This document shows positions 28,393 to 37,017 of a DNA stretch of 64,000 bases, piece after piece. This stretch comes from Mogibacterium neglectum. Lineage in GTDB: Bacteria > Bacillota > Clostridia > Peptostreptococcales > Anaerovoracaceae. The notes beneath the pieces are model-generated. The model was not told where the DNA came from and did not search any database. It saw only the letters and a list, made by a program, of their open reading frames with translations. Position 1 is the stretch's first letter; each line of letters starts with the position of its first letter. A program made the translations under genes and the position numbers. Location of the stretch: assembly GCF_030644205.1 (NCBI RefSeq), contig NZ_CP128647.1:1426001-1490000 (forward strand), in the 5' to 3' direction.

Positions 28393-29793
28393 ATGCCTAA
28401 AAAGGAAGTAAAAAGAGAGTCTTGGGGTAGCTCGATGGGCTTTATGCTCGCTGCTATAGGGTCTGCCGTTGGACTTGGAAACATGTGGGGATTCCCATAC
28501 AAGCTGGGAATGAACGGAGGCTTTGCCTTCCTAATACTTTATTTATTACTAGCTGTATTCGCAGGATATGTACTGATTATGACTGAGCTTTCTCTCGGAA
28601 GAAAGACACACAGCTCTATCATCCTCGCTTATAGAGAGGTGAGCAAAAAGTACACGATCGTAGGATGGTTCGGTGCACTCGCTCCATTCTTCATACTCGG
28701 ATTCTATTCATATCTAGGTGGATATTGTCTAAAGTACACTATAGCGAATCTCGGAGATTTATTTGGTGCAAGCTGGGGTGTAAACGGCTTATCTGGTCCT
28801 GAGTACTTTGCAAGACTATCAGCAGACCAGACTCAGTCAGCAGTTTATACAGCTATATTCCTTGTTTTAACAATAATTGTTGTTGCACGTGGTCTATCTG
28901 AAGGAATAGAAAAATTCAACAAGGTAGCTATGCCTGCACTTTTCGTAATGCTACTTGTTATCATCATAAGAAGTGTAACTCTTCCTGGTGCTTCTGCAGG
29001 TCTCTCATTCCTGTTCAAGCCTAACTTTGAAGTATTCAAGGGCACCGGCTGGATAACAGTTCTTGCCGCAGCAGGCGGTCAAGTATTCTTCTCGCTATCC
29101 CTCGGTATGGGTATCCTTGTAACATATGGCTCATACATGAAGAAGGAGCAAAACATAGAGAAGAGCAGTTTGGTTATACCTTTTGCCGATACAGTAATCG
29201 CACTTATGGCTGGTCTTGCTATCATGCCTGCAGTATTCGCAAGTGGACAGAGTCCACAGGGTGGTGCTGGCCTTCTGTACATGACTCTACAGACAGTATT
29301 TAATGGCATGGGTAAGCTTGGTCCTATATTCGGTGTGCTATTCTATGGACTCGTAGTAATAGCAGCTATCACATCGTCTATGTCAGTACTCGAAGCAATC
29401 ATCGGTTCGTTCATCGACTACGGTCTCAAGAAGGGCTATGGAAATCAGCGTAAGAAACTCGCTTGGGGTTTTGGACTAGTTTGCCTCTGCATGGGATTGC
29501 TCGTTGCATACGATGGTCTTGGGAAGTATCTTCCACCTATGTTCGGAAAATTCAGCTGGTTAGATGGTTTCGACCTCCTTGCAGAAGGTGTACTGATGCC
29601 AATAGGCGCATTCATAACTACTATCATATTTGGTTGGATTCATCCAGATATGCTTCCTGAAGAAGTACATATTGGCTCTGAGTTTAAGTCTGAGAAGTTC
29701 TACAGATTCTGCCTCAAGTGGGTTGCACCTGTATTCACATTCTTCATACTTATAGGTCAGCTTAATACGTTCTTCGGACTAAAGCTATTCTAA
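28393..29793 (+). CDS. Neurotransmitter:sodium symporter family transporter
   Basis: 466-residue sodium-coupled amino acid importer of the LeuT/MhsT type. TM1 shows the family hallmark A-A-I-G-S-A-V-G-L-G-N-M-W-G-F-P (residues 20-35), which forms sodium and substrate sites. Eleven to twelve membrane segments are expected. Bacterial members carry tryptophan, tyrosine, leucine or similar, and the exact substrate is open. GGAGG lies eight bases before the ATG. It is monocistronic. Confidence 0.93.
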   Translation: MPKKEVKRESWGSSMGFMLAAIGSAVGLGNMWGFPYKLGMNGGFAFLILYLLLAVFAGYVLIMTELSLGRKTHSSIILAYREVSKKYTIVGWFGALAPFFILGFYSYLGGYCLKYTIANLGDLFGASWGVNGLSGPEYFARLSADQTQSAVYTAIFLVLTIIVVARGLSEGIEKFNKVAMPALFVMLLVIIIRSVTLPGASAGLSFLFKPNFEVFKGTGWITVLAAAGGQVFFSLSLGMGILVTYGSYMKKEQNIEKSSLVIPFADTVIALMAGLAIMPAVFASGQSPQGGAGLLYMTLQTVFNGMGKLGPIFGVLFYGLVVIAAITSSMSVLEAIIGSFIDYGLKKGYGNQRKKLAWGFGLVCLCMGLLVAYDGLGKYLPPMFGKFSWLDGFDLLAEGVLMPIGAFITTIIFGWIHPDMLPEEVHIGSEFKSEKFYRFCLKWVAPVFTFFILIGQLNTFFGLKLF

Positions 29794-29851
29794 GATATAT
29801 ATTTTAAATGAATTTTAGACATCCGTTTCAATAAATTAAGTGAATAATAGA

Positions 29852-29883
29852 AAACGACCTTCAGCACAAGCTGAGGGTCGTTT
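29852..29883. terminator. Bidirectional terminator, NSS gene / aroEK
   Basis: A 14-bp stem (AAACGACCTTCAGC with GCTGAGGGTCGTTT, one G-U), a 4-base loop, and T-rich tails on both sides. Confidence 0.9.
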
Positions 29884-29917
29884 CTTGTTTATAGAACACA
29901 AATTGCTGAATTGCTTG

Positions 29918-31441
29918 TTATCTGCCAATTCCATAGATATCTCTTTCAACAATATGCCTTATATGTAGCTTATATCTTTTAGCTACACTTCTAGCAAACC
30001 TTCTTATATCTCGCATATACTGCGACTGCTTCGAATCCGCTTCGTTCTTTTTGTTAAAGGTTACATGTTCGTCTGCCATGCGCTTTTCGCGTCCAAACCT
30101 ATACTTGTTGTTCACCTTTATATCCGCAATTCCATGGTACAAATTCGCCCTTTCCCTGTACAGGTTGTAGACACCTTTCCTCTGGCTTAGCGGTCTGTTC
30201 TTAGTAGCAAGAAACTTTGTCGGCCTATCAATATATATAACGAGGCTGTTCTCGCGAATTATTTCTCTATTGGTTTCCTTCAAGATAGAGCCTCCTCCAG
30301 TCGCAATCACCTGATGATTTCTAGCGCACACTTCTCGAAGCTTCTTGCTCTCTATATTTCTAAATACTTCGACTCCAGATTTCTCAATTATCTGATTTAT
30401 AGCGCATCCTTCCTCATGTGCGACCGCCCTATCTATATCTACAAATTTACGTTTCATGGTAAGTGCTACTTGTCTTGATATAGACGATTTACCACTGCCC
30501 GGCATCCCAACTGTCACCAAATTAAGCTGTTCTCTAAGGAGCCTCTCCATGACAGATGCAGCGAGCGAATAATCCGGCTCCATATTTCTGCCTTCCCAGA
30601 TGTCTCTTGCATATATGCCCTGCCATATGAGCATCCCTAGTCCACCGATAGTTTTTATTCCTGCTAATTCCGCATCCTGCATGAACTTTGTTCTATGAGG
30701 ATTGTATATGAGATCAACCGCCATTTCAGTTTGCTCTAGGCTTTCCCAGTTTACATCACAAGCATCTAGCGGAGACTTACCATTATCTGGGAACATACCA
30801 ACCGGAGTAGTATTAATTATAATCTCAGCATCTCGCCACTCGTTATCATCGTAATTATATATTTCACTTAGCTTTTGCGAGTTACCAGGCTCACCTATCT
30901 GTACTAAACTATCTACTTTATCTCGGTTTCTAGAAACTCTTACAATTTCATTAGCGCCTAATTTTTTCATAGCGTATATAGCCGATAACGATGCTCCGCC
31001 AGTTCCTAATATCGCAACCCTTTTACCTGCTACAGTCTCCGCTTTAAACAGCTTCATTAGCCCTAGATAATCAGTATTATAACCTTTGAGTCTCCCATCT
31101 GGTAGCACCTTTACTGTGTTTACAGCCTGTATAACTTCAGCCTCTTCAGAAAGCTCATCTAGATGCTCTATCACGGCCTCCTTATAGGGATTAGTTATAT
31201 TGAAACCGTAAAAACCCGCCATGTGCAGGACTTCTCCTAGCCTTTTACTATCTCGTAGCTCAATTAGGCTATATGCATAGCCACCTATTAGCCCATGCAG
31301 CTTCTTTGACAGGCTATGACTTACATTGCCTCCAATCAAGCCATATTTCTTCTCTTCTATAAATACCCCTTGCCCACTCGCCTGCTTTTCACCGATTGTA
31401 GCGAGTAGTTTCATAAGGTCCGCTTCTACACTATTTCCCAT
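29918..31441 (-). CDS. Fused shikimate dehydrogenase-shikimate kinase
   Basis: 507 residues joining two steps of the shikimate pathway. Dehydrogenase part (about 35-310): Y-G-L-I-G then S-H-S-L-S, the catalytic Lys in N-I-T-N-P-Y-K, the Asp in N-T-D-Y-L-G, the dinucleotide loop G-T-G-G-A-S, and a final G-L-G-M-L-I-W-Q-G. Kinase part (about 313-445): Walker A G-M-P-G-S-G-K-S-S, D-I-D-R, and A-T-G-G-G-S. About 65 further basic residues with no known match follow. The ATG at 31441 has AGAGAG upstream. A short in-phase-looking frame ends 11 bases inside it, and a one-base change would extend the N-terminus. No other aro gene is near. Confidence 0.85.
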   Translation of the reverse strand: MGNSVEADLMKLLATIGEKQASGQGVFIEEKKYGLIGGNVSHSLSKKLHGLIGGYAYSLIELRDSKRLGEVLHMAGFYGFNITNPYKEAVIEHLDELSEEAEVIQAVNTVKVLPDGRLKGYNTDYLGLMKLFKAETVAGKRVAILGTGGASLSAIYAMKKLGANEIVRVSRNRDKVDSLVQIGEPGNSQKLSEIYNYDDNEWRDAEIIINTTPVGMFPDNGKSPLDACDVNWESLEQTEMAVDLIYNPHRTKFMQDAELAGIKTIGGLGMLIWQGIYARDIWEGRNMEPDYSLAASVMERLLREQLNLVTVGMPGSGKSSISRQVALTMKRKFVDIDRAVAHEEGCAINQIIEKSGVEVFRNIESKKLREVCARNHQVIATGGGSILKETNREIIRENSLVIYIDRPTKFLATKNRPLSQRKGVYNLYRERANLYHGIADIKVNNKYRFGREKRMADEHVTFNKKNEADSKQSQYMRDIRRFARSVAKRYKLHIRHIVERDIYGIGR

Positions 31442-31544
31442 AAGCAATCTCTCTAATATTCTCGGCAGTACTTGCAATCTCATCAAATTGTTCTGTATCA
31501 CTGCTTACCAATTTAAATGGAATATTTGTAATGTAATTCTCCAT
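31431..31544 (-). CDS. Short ORF overlapping aroE-aroK, possible displaced N-terminus
   Basis: A 37-codon frame (starts M-E-N-Y-I-T-N-I-P-F, ends I-R-E-I-A-Y-G-K) whose TAG falls at 31431-31433, overlapping the fusion gene by 11 bases. Removing one A from the GGGAAA run at the junction would join it smoothly to N-S-V-E-A-D-L-M of the fusion protein. It may be a frameshifted N-terminus or a coupled small peptide. Its ribosome binding site is weak. Confidence 0.4.
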   Translation of the reverse strand: MENYITNIPFKLVSSDTEQFDEIASTAENIREIAYGK

Positions 31545-31572
31545 CGTACCGCCTGATATATCTATATATAAA

Positions 31573-31599
31573 AAATGGAAATCTAAACGACTTCCATTT
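31573..31599 (-). terminator. Terminator after rpoZ
   Basis: AAATGGAA and its complement form an 8-bp stem with an 11-base loop. The minus strand continues TTTTATATA. Confidence 0.65.
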
Positions 31600-31624
31600 C
31601 AGTTACCATATTACATCCCAGAGC

Positions 31625-31981
31625 TTAAGCATCCAGATCTGTCTCTTCTGCAACTGTTTCCTCTACTTCAGCTTCACTCTGAACCTCTTCGGCATTCTCG
31701 ACTTGAGCTGCGTCGGAAGCCAAAGCAGCATCACATTTAATATCTAGTTCAAAGTTTTCAAATGTCTCGCCCTCTTCTTTGTGTCCATCACTTCTCTTGT
31801 AAGTTATGAGTCCTTCAGCTATCTCGTTAGTTGCAAGGCTCACAGGTCTCTCTGCTTCAACATCTGTAAGAACTGGCTTACCGTCAATGATATCTCTGGC
31901 CCTCTTTGCTGTTAGTACAACCAGTGTGTATCTGCTGTCTGTTAGCTTGTTAAGCTCGTTAATTGCTGGATATAACATCAT
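31625..31981 (-). CDS. rpoZ: RNA polymerase omega subunit
   Basis: 118 residues. The conserved core (S-R-Y-T-L-V-V-L-T-A-K-R-A-R-D-I, then L-A-T-N-E-I-A-E-G) binds the beta-prime subunit and helps core assembly. An acidic tail of about 50 residues (repeated E-E, E-A-E-V-E-E) follows, longer than usual. GGAGG is nine bases before the ATG. It overlaps gmk by 23 bases, the usual Firmicutes order. Confidence 0.92.
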   Translation of the reverse strand: MMLYPAINELNKLTDSRYTLVVLTAKRARDIIDGKPVLTDVEAERPVSLATNEIAEGLITYKRSDGHKEEGETFENFELDIKCDAALASDAAQVENAEEVQSEAEVEETVAEETDLDA

Positions 31982-32621
31982 GATGATTTTCCTCCTGTAT
32001 TCCCCTCTCGTATTCTCTAACGATTGGCATTATCTTGTTCGGCACACGTCTCCTCTCAGCCATAATTATGGCCTTAAGCTCATACACGGCATCATCAAGC
32101 TCGTCGTTGACCACATAGTAGTCATACTCACCAATCAGTTTTATCTCATTAATCGCTTCGTTAAATCTCTTGTCGATTACTTCTTTAGTCTCAGTGCCTC
32201 GGTCTATAATCCTCTGGCGCAGCGTAGCGAAATCTGGTGGTAGAATGAACACAAGCACTGCTTGTTCTGGCATCTTCTGTTTTATCTGCAATCCACCTTG
32301 AACATCAATCTCTAGAATGACATCTCTGCCTCTTTCAAGCTGTTTAATGACCATGTCCTTAGGTGTACCATAAATGTTATCAAACACTCTCGCATACTCT
32401 AGCATCCCACCATTCGCAATCTTCTCTTCGAACTCATTTACCGTAACGAAGTAATAGTCTTTACCATCTACTTCACCTTGTCTTGGCGCTCTAGTCGTCA
32501 TCGAAGTTGAAAGTGAAATATCTACAGACTCAAGCAATTTCTTGCAAATAGTACCCTTTCCTGCGCCTGACGGTCCCGATATAACAAATAGTCTGCCGTC
32601 ATTGTGACTCGACTTTCCCAT
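31959..32621 (-). CDS. gmk: Guanylate kinase
   Basis: Phosphorylates GMP to GDP with ATP. About 220 residues. P-loop G-P-S-G-A-G-K-G-T is near residue 16, the GMP-binding segment T-T-R-A-P-R-Q-G-E-V-D-G-K-D-Y-Y-F follows, and E-I-D-V-Q-G-G lies near residue 105. I start at 32621, where GGAG is six bases upstream. The longer frame adds 11 residues without a binding site. Confidence 0.95.
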   Translation of the reverse strand: MGKSSHNDGRLFVISGPSGAGKGTICKKLLESVDISLSTSMTTRAPRQGEVDGKDYYFVTVNEFEEKIANGGMLEYARVFDNIYGTPKDMVIKQLERGRDVILEIDVQGGLQIKQKMPEQAVLVFILPPDFATLRQRIIDRGTETKEVIDKRFNEAINEIKLIGEYDYYVVNDELDDAVYELKAIIMAERRRVPNKIMPIVREYERGIQEENHHDVISSN

Positions 32622-32714
32622 CACTGTCTCCCATATTAAATATTTGGCTAACATTATACCACAAAAACGCTTATCACTCTAGCTATCACAATATCTATTC
32701 CGAGGCTACTTCAT

Positions 32715-33605
32715 CTATTCAATATTCTGAATCTGTTCGCGAATTTTCTCTATCTCAGCTTTGAGTTCTAGCATCCATGATGTGATATCCATATCATTTG
32801 ACTTGGATCCAATCGTATTAGCCTCTCTGTTCATCTCTTGAACTAAGAAGTCAATCTTCTTACCTACAGTCTCTTCATCGCTATTTATAAACGCTCTGAG
32901 CTGGTCTACGTGACTGCCGAGCCTCACGATTTCTTCTGTTATATTCGCCTTGTCCGCGAAGATAGCCGCCTCAATGGCAAGCCTCTCCTCTGGAATTTCT
33001 ACGCTACCGTCTAGAAGTTCAGTGATTCTCGCTTGCAGCCGTTCCTTGTATTCCCCTTCAATCTTTGGGGTTTTCTCTGCTATAAGATTCTTGGTATTTT
33101 CAATGATATCGGCCCTGTTGAGTATATCTAGTGCCAATTTTTCTCCCTCAACAGTTCTCATCGCACTAATGCCTTCGAGAGCTTCCTTGAGTGCCGTCAT
33201 CAGTTCTCTTGTAATTTCCTCTTCATCCTCTGCAGCTGGTGAGGTGGTCAGCACATCTGTCATTCCAGCGAGAAGACTTAATGACACCTGTCCATCACCT
33301 GCGAGATCAAAGCTATGCCCTAGCTCAGTAAGCGCATCATAATATAGTTTTGCCGCTTCTAGGTTAAGGTTTACATTCGTTTCACTCTTGCCAAAATTAT
33401 CTATGGACACACCGATTTCAATTTTACCACGCTTTAGGACTTCCTTTGCAGCCGCTTTTATTTTCTCTTCTGCAAAAGAGTATTTTCTAGGCATCTTTAC
33501 GGTTATATCGCAGTATCTGTGATTCACAGCCTTAACCTCTACGGTTATACTCCGCTGATTATCGCAATATATGCCTCTACCGTATCCTGTCATGCTCTTG
33601 ACCAC
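32715..33605 (-). CDS. yicC: YicC-family endoribonuclease
   Basis: 296 residues. It starts with the family signature M-T-G-Y-G-R-G (from residue 5) and N-H-R-Y-C-D-I. It ends with the DUF1732 region (G-S-H-V-D-Q-L, E-M-N-R-E-A-N-T-I-G-S-K). Members are metal-dependent endoribonucleases linked to small-RNA decay. The start codon is GTG at 33605, seven bases after GGAGG. First gene of the yicC-gmk-rpoZ operon. Confidence 0.93.
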   Translation of the reverse strand: MVKSMTGYGRGIYCDNQRSITVEVKAVNHRYCDITVKMPRKYSFAEEKIKAAAKEVLKRGKIEIGVSIDNFGKSETNVNLNLEAAKLYYDALTELGHSFDLAGDGQVSLSLLAGMTDVLTTSPAAEDEEEITRELMTALKEALEGISAMRTVEGEKLALDILNRADIIENTKNLIAEKTPKIEGEYKERLQARITELLDGSVEIPEERLAIEAAIFADKANITEEIVRLGSHVDQLRAFINSDEETVGKKIDFLVQEMNREANTIGSKSNDMDITSWMLELKAEIEKIREQIQNIE

Positions 33606-33786
33606 GTATCCACCTCCTCGTGTTTAACCAATTTATTATATCTTTTATGCACTTTAAAGTAAACAATTAGAGCTTTAGTTGCCATATACCTACAAGACCA
33701 AAGAATCTTTCAAAAACTCTCTAAAATCTCATGAAAGTTTGTATATACAAAGTTTGTCAAGTCTAGGTGTTAAACCTCTGCACAGC

Positions 33787-33815
33787 TTGAAAAATGCGGA
33801 TCTCCGTGATATGCT
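33787..33815 (+). promoter_or_regulatory. Promoter of rqcH
   Basis: TTGAAA, 17 bases, TATGCT, giving a leader of about 50 bases. A 7-bp hairpin (CATCAGA / TCTGATG) forms just before the ribosome binding site and could tune translation. Confidence 0.65.
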
Positions 33816-33872
33816 ATTTACCATCGTGTCGTCATCAGAGCAAATTTTTCTGATGTCAGAAAGGAATACGAA

Positions 33873-35576
33873 TTGGCATTTGACGGTATAATCACATCCG
33901 CAATAGCATCAGAGCTATCGAACACCATTACGCTCGGCAAGATTGAGAAAATCTATCAGCCGACGGGAGAAAATTTATTAATACAGATTCATACGAGAGA
34001 AGGCAATGTAAAGCTCCTTGCCTCGTGCGGTAGCCAGTCTGCGCGCATCTGTCTCACAGATGATAAGTACATTAACCCGATGCAGCCTCCTAACTTTTGC
34101 ATGCTTCTAAGAAAGCATATTCAGGGTGGACGCATAACAGAGATAAGGCAGCGAGATTCTGAGCGCATCATAGAGCTCGATATTGAGGCTCAGACAGAGC
34201 TCGGTTTCACCACCTCCAAGAGACTCATCGTTGAAATTATGGGGAAGCATAGCAACATAATTCTCATCGATATCGATTCTGGCAAAATCATCGATGCGAT
34301 CAAGAGGATTTCTATAGATGTAAATAGATACAGACAGCTGCTTCCAGGTGTTGTCTATGTGTATCCACCTGAACAGGATAAGACGCCTTTTAAAGCAGCA
34401 TCTGCAGAGGATTTTACGAACAGAGAAGGTGTAACTCTCAGTGAAAAGCTCATTATGAGCCGCATCTCGGGAATTTCTCCAGCCATCGCTAGAGAACTTC
34501 TTTCTGTTGATGAACCTGCCATTCGCCTAGCTGAGATTGCCGAATCTGCACAGACGGGATCATTTACACCTGTTGTATATTTTGATGAAGATGATATGCC
34601 TCTCGAATTTCACATAACAGAGCTATCAGAATACCACGAACTAAGGCAGAAGGAATTTGACAGTCTCAGTCATTGTATTGAATTCTACTACCAGCACCGT
34701 GCAAGCACTAATATAGTCAAGCAAAAAATAGTACCGCTACACAAAGTCGTGAAATCAGCGCTAGACAAGGCGCTCCTCAAGAAAAAGAGATTATCTGAGG
34801 ACCTGCTTAAGGCCGAGAATTCGGATAAGTATCGCCTATATGGTGAGCTTTTGACAGCCAACATCCACCTGATTCAAGCGGGTGCTCGATCTGTAGAGGT
34901 TGTAAATTACTACGATGGAAGTAATATCACTATTCCGCTTTCGAAAAAACTCTCTGGCGCTAAGAACGCCCAGCAATACTTTAAGAAATATTCAAAGGCT
35001 AGAACAGCGATAAAAGAGAAGGCAGCCCAGCTCGAAGAGGTTGAGGCTGATATCATTTACCTTGATAGCGTAATACAGAGCCTTGACTCTGCAAACACTG
35101 AGCTAGAGCTGGATCAGATCAGAGAAGAACTATCAGAGACTGGATACATTAGATACCGCGGCAAGCCGATTCAGAGACGAAAGAAACAAAAACAGACACC
35201 GCTCGAGTACAGACTATCTGACGGACACTATGTATTTGTCGGTAGAAATAACAAGGAAAACGACCAGCTTACTACAAAGACCGCTAGTCGTACCGATATC
35301 TGGTTTCATACCAAGGACATTCCTGGTTCACACGTCATCCTCGTAACTGAATCAGGTGAGTCACTTGAAGATATTTCAGCTGGGACCATATATGAAGCGG
35401 CTTCCATAGCTGCCTACCATAGCAAGGGAAAGGATAGCGACAACGTCCCAGTCGACTATACTCTAGTTAAGTATGTCAAGAAGCCTAGCGGTGCGAAGCC
35501 AGGAATGGTGATTTTCACGCATAATTCTACAGTTTATGTCGCTCCAAAGCTGTCTGGTTATACTAACAATAACTAG
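33873..35576 (+). CDS. rqcH: RqcH / NFACT ribosome quality-control factor
   Basis: 567 residues. It binds stalled 50S subunits and recruits tRNA-Ala for C-terminal alanine tailing of incomplete chains. The NFACT-N domain is residues 1-180 (A-R-I near residue 57 and E-I-M-G-K-H-S-N-I-I-L near residue 124), a long coiled coil follows, and the NFACT-R domain near residues 445-560 has D-I-W-F-H-T-K-D-I-P-G-S-H-V. The start is TTG, with AAAGGA seven bases upstream. Older annotation calls it fibronectin-binding protein. Confidence 0.93.
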   Translation: MAFDGIITSAIASELSNTITLGKIEKIYQPTGENLLIQIHTREGNVKLLASCGSQSARICLTDDKYINPMQPPNFCMLLRKHIQGGRITEIRQRDSERIIELDIEAQTELGFTTSKRLIVEIMGKHSNIILIDIDSGKIIDAIKRISIDVNRYRQLLPGVVYVYPPEQDKTPFKAASAEDFTNREGVTLSEKLIMSRISGISPAIARELLSVDEPAIRLAEIAESAQTGSFTPVVYFDEDDMPLEFHITELSEYHELRQKEFDSLSHCIEFYYQHRASTNIVKQKIVPLHKVVKSALDKALLKKKRLSEDLLKAENSDKYRLYGELLTANIHLIQAGARSVEVVNYYDGSNITIPLSKKLSGAKNAQQYFKKYSKARTAIKEKAAQLEEVEADIIYLDSVIQSLDSANTELELDQIREELSETGYIRYRGKPIQRRKKQKQTPLEYRLSDGHYVFVGRNNKENDQLTTKTASRTDIWFHTKDIPGSHVILVTESGESLEDISAGTIYEAASIAAYHSKGKDSDNVPVDYTLVKYVKKPSGAKPGMVIFTHNSTVYVAPKLSGYTNNN

Positions 35577-35612
35577 GTTCTTCAATTCATTTAGTTATAT
35601 GATAAAAATATA

Positions 35613-35653
35613 AAACCGCTATTATCACTCTAGTTTAGTGATTTTAGCGGTTA
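35613..35653 (+). terminator. Terminator after rqcH
   Basis: An outer stem AACCGCTA / TAGCGGTT and an inner stem ATCACT / AGTGAT, followed by ATTTATT. Confidence 0.75.
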
Positions 35654-35687
35654 TTTATTCCTAGTTTGCAGTATTCTAAATGAACAA

Positions 35688-35714
35688 AAATACCGCGAAT
35701 TGTCGCGGTATTTG
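35688..35714 (-). terminator. Terminator after dps
   Basis: A perfect 11-bp stem (AAATACCGCGA and complement). The minus strand continues with TTG. Confidence 0.85.
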
Positions 35715-35755
35715 TATCTGATTATTATATGGCGGTGAACCCTCTAAGATACCTA

Positions 35756-36187
35756 TTAACCGAGAAGTGCTCTTACAAACCAAATCTGCTTATTATAATA
35801 AGCTATCTGATCCTCGAATATGGATACACCAGAGAACCAACCCTCATTATCGCAAGCATTTCTAAGTTCTGTTGCCTGCTTACGGAGTTCTTCAAGGTCT
35901 TCCTTTACGATTCCAAGAGCCTCTTTAATATCGAATTTCTTGGCGTCAATCTCCTTTATCGATGTATTTTTAAGGTAATCAGCCATCTTTACATCAGGAG
36001 ATGCTGAGTAAATTTTCAGATGCTCTGCAACAGCATCGTAGTATTCAAATATCTCGTTATAGAGGCTTTCAGTAAATTCGTGCACTGCTACAAACTGTGG
36101 TCCTTCCACATTCCAGTGAATATTATGAAGTTTAAATATCATAACACCTAGATTAGCAATGTAATTATTAAAATCTCTTTCTAACAT
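35756..36187 (-). CDS. dps: Dps-family ferritin-like protein
   Basis: 143 residues of the DNA-protection/iron-storage family. It oxidises ferrous iron with peroxide in a 12-subunit shell. Ferroxidase residues are present in H-N-I-H-W-N-V-E-G near residue 22, V-H-E-F near residue 35, and Y-D-A-V-A-E near residue 50. The N-terminus is short, with no lysine-rich DNA-binding tail. It has its own promoter, a 22-base palindrome just after the start site and its own terminator, so it is regulated separately from the flavin reductase gene upstream. Confidence 0.92.
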   Translation of the reverse strand: MLERDFNNYIANLGVMIFKLHNIHWNVEGPQFVAVHEFTESLYNEIFEYYDAVAEHLKIYSASPDVKMADYLKNTSIKEIDAKKFDIKEALGIVKEDLEELRKQATELRNACDNEGWFSGVSIFEDQIAYYNKQIWFVRALLG

Positions 36188-36215
36188 TTTGAACCCCCTT
36201 TATGTTTAAACCCTT

Positions 36216-36237
36216 GTAGTTAGTTAAGACTAACTAC
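36216..36237. promoter_or_regulatory. Palindrome in the dps leader
   Basis: GTAGTTAGT and ACTAACTAC around a 4-base centre, starting about five bases after the predicted start site. It is placed like a repressor operator and does not match the PerR or Fur consensus closely. It could also fold as an RNA hairpin. Confidence 0.55.
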
Positions 36238-36248
36238 ACTTCGATGTC

Positions 36249-36277
36249 ATACTATCATAAGGTGTCCTATCTAGCAA
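36249..36277 (-). promoter_or_regulatory. Promoter of dps
   Basis: TTGCTA, 17 bases, TAGTAT on the minus strand. Confidence 0.6.
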
Positions 36278-36309
36278 CCGCTATAGAGAATTTTAATCTC
36301 CATACTTGA

Positions 36310-37017
36310 TTAATTATAGTTTTTTCTTTTATCAATATTACTCTTAGCTTTGATACCATTGTTAGGTTGCCTGCTGGAATTCCTACGGCTTCTTGATTGC
36401 TGTCTTCTAGCACCTCTCGCTTCCTTCTCCTTGCGGCGCCGCGTCTTCTCCTTCATGACAGAAAATCCAAATCTACCCATATCTTCATCATCAAGTCCAT
36501 AGTATCCGCCATGGTTAAAGGCGATAAGATTCATTCGACCAAAATCATAGCTACCGTTCTCATCTACAAATTCGGCACTGATATGAGCATCTACGACTTC
36601 AGCTATAAACATATCATGAGTTGGGTACTCTCGTACTTCCATAACCTTGCACTCAAGGTTGATCGGCGATTCGGCAATCATCGGAGTATCATTGGTCACT
36701 CCGGGGATCAAGGTAAGACCGAGTTCGTTAGCCTTGTCGATATTACGTCCAGATCTCACCCCAGCAAAATCAGTTGCTCTTGCGAGCTTCTCAGTGGTAA
36801 GGTTTATTACGAACTCTCCATTCTCTGAAATTATCGCATGACTGTACCTTGATTTTCTCACAGAAATATACAGAATAGCAGGGTCAGAATTGATGATTCC
36901 GGTCCACGCAATCGTAATGATATTGTTCCTCTCCGTAGTACCTGCAGTCACCATAACAGCTGGCAACGGATACAGCAGTGTGCCTGGCTTTATCTTTATT
37001 TTCTCGTTATTACTCAT
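36310..37017 (-). CDS. Flavin reductase-like FMN-binding protein with basic tail
   Basis: 235 residues. Residues 1-185 match the flavin reductase-like split-barrel (P-L-P-A-V-M-V-T-A-G near residue 17, I-I-T-I-A-W-T-G near residue 33, then N-L-T-T-E and D-F-A-G-V). The reaction may be flavin or iron reduction, and the substrate is open. The last 45 residues are dense in Arg, Lys, Ser and Gln and probably disordered, an odd addition suggesting nucleic acid or membrane binding. The ATG overlaps the rluD stop (ATGA), with GGAG upstream. Confidence 0.82.
   Translation of the reverse strand: MSNNEKIKIKPGTLLYPLPAVMVTAGTTERNNIITIAWTGIINSDPAILYISVRKSRYSHAIISENGEFVINLTTEKLARATDFAGVRSGRNIDKANELGLTLIPGVTNDTPMIAESPINLECKVMEVREYPTHDMFIAEVVDAHISAEFVDENGSYDFGRMNLIAFNHGGYYGLDDEDMGRFGFSVMKEKTRRRKEKEARGARRQQSRSRRNSSRQPNNGIKAKSNIDKRKNYN

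Noticed and set aside
33679-33891. 70-codon frame upstream of rqcH
   Set aside because: No binding site; it covers the rqcH promoter and overlaps its start.
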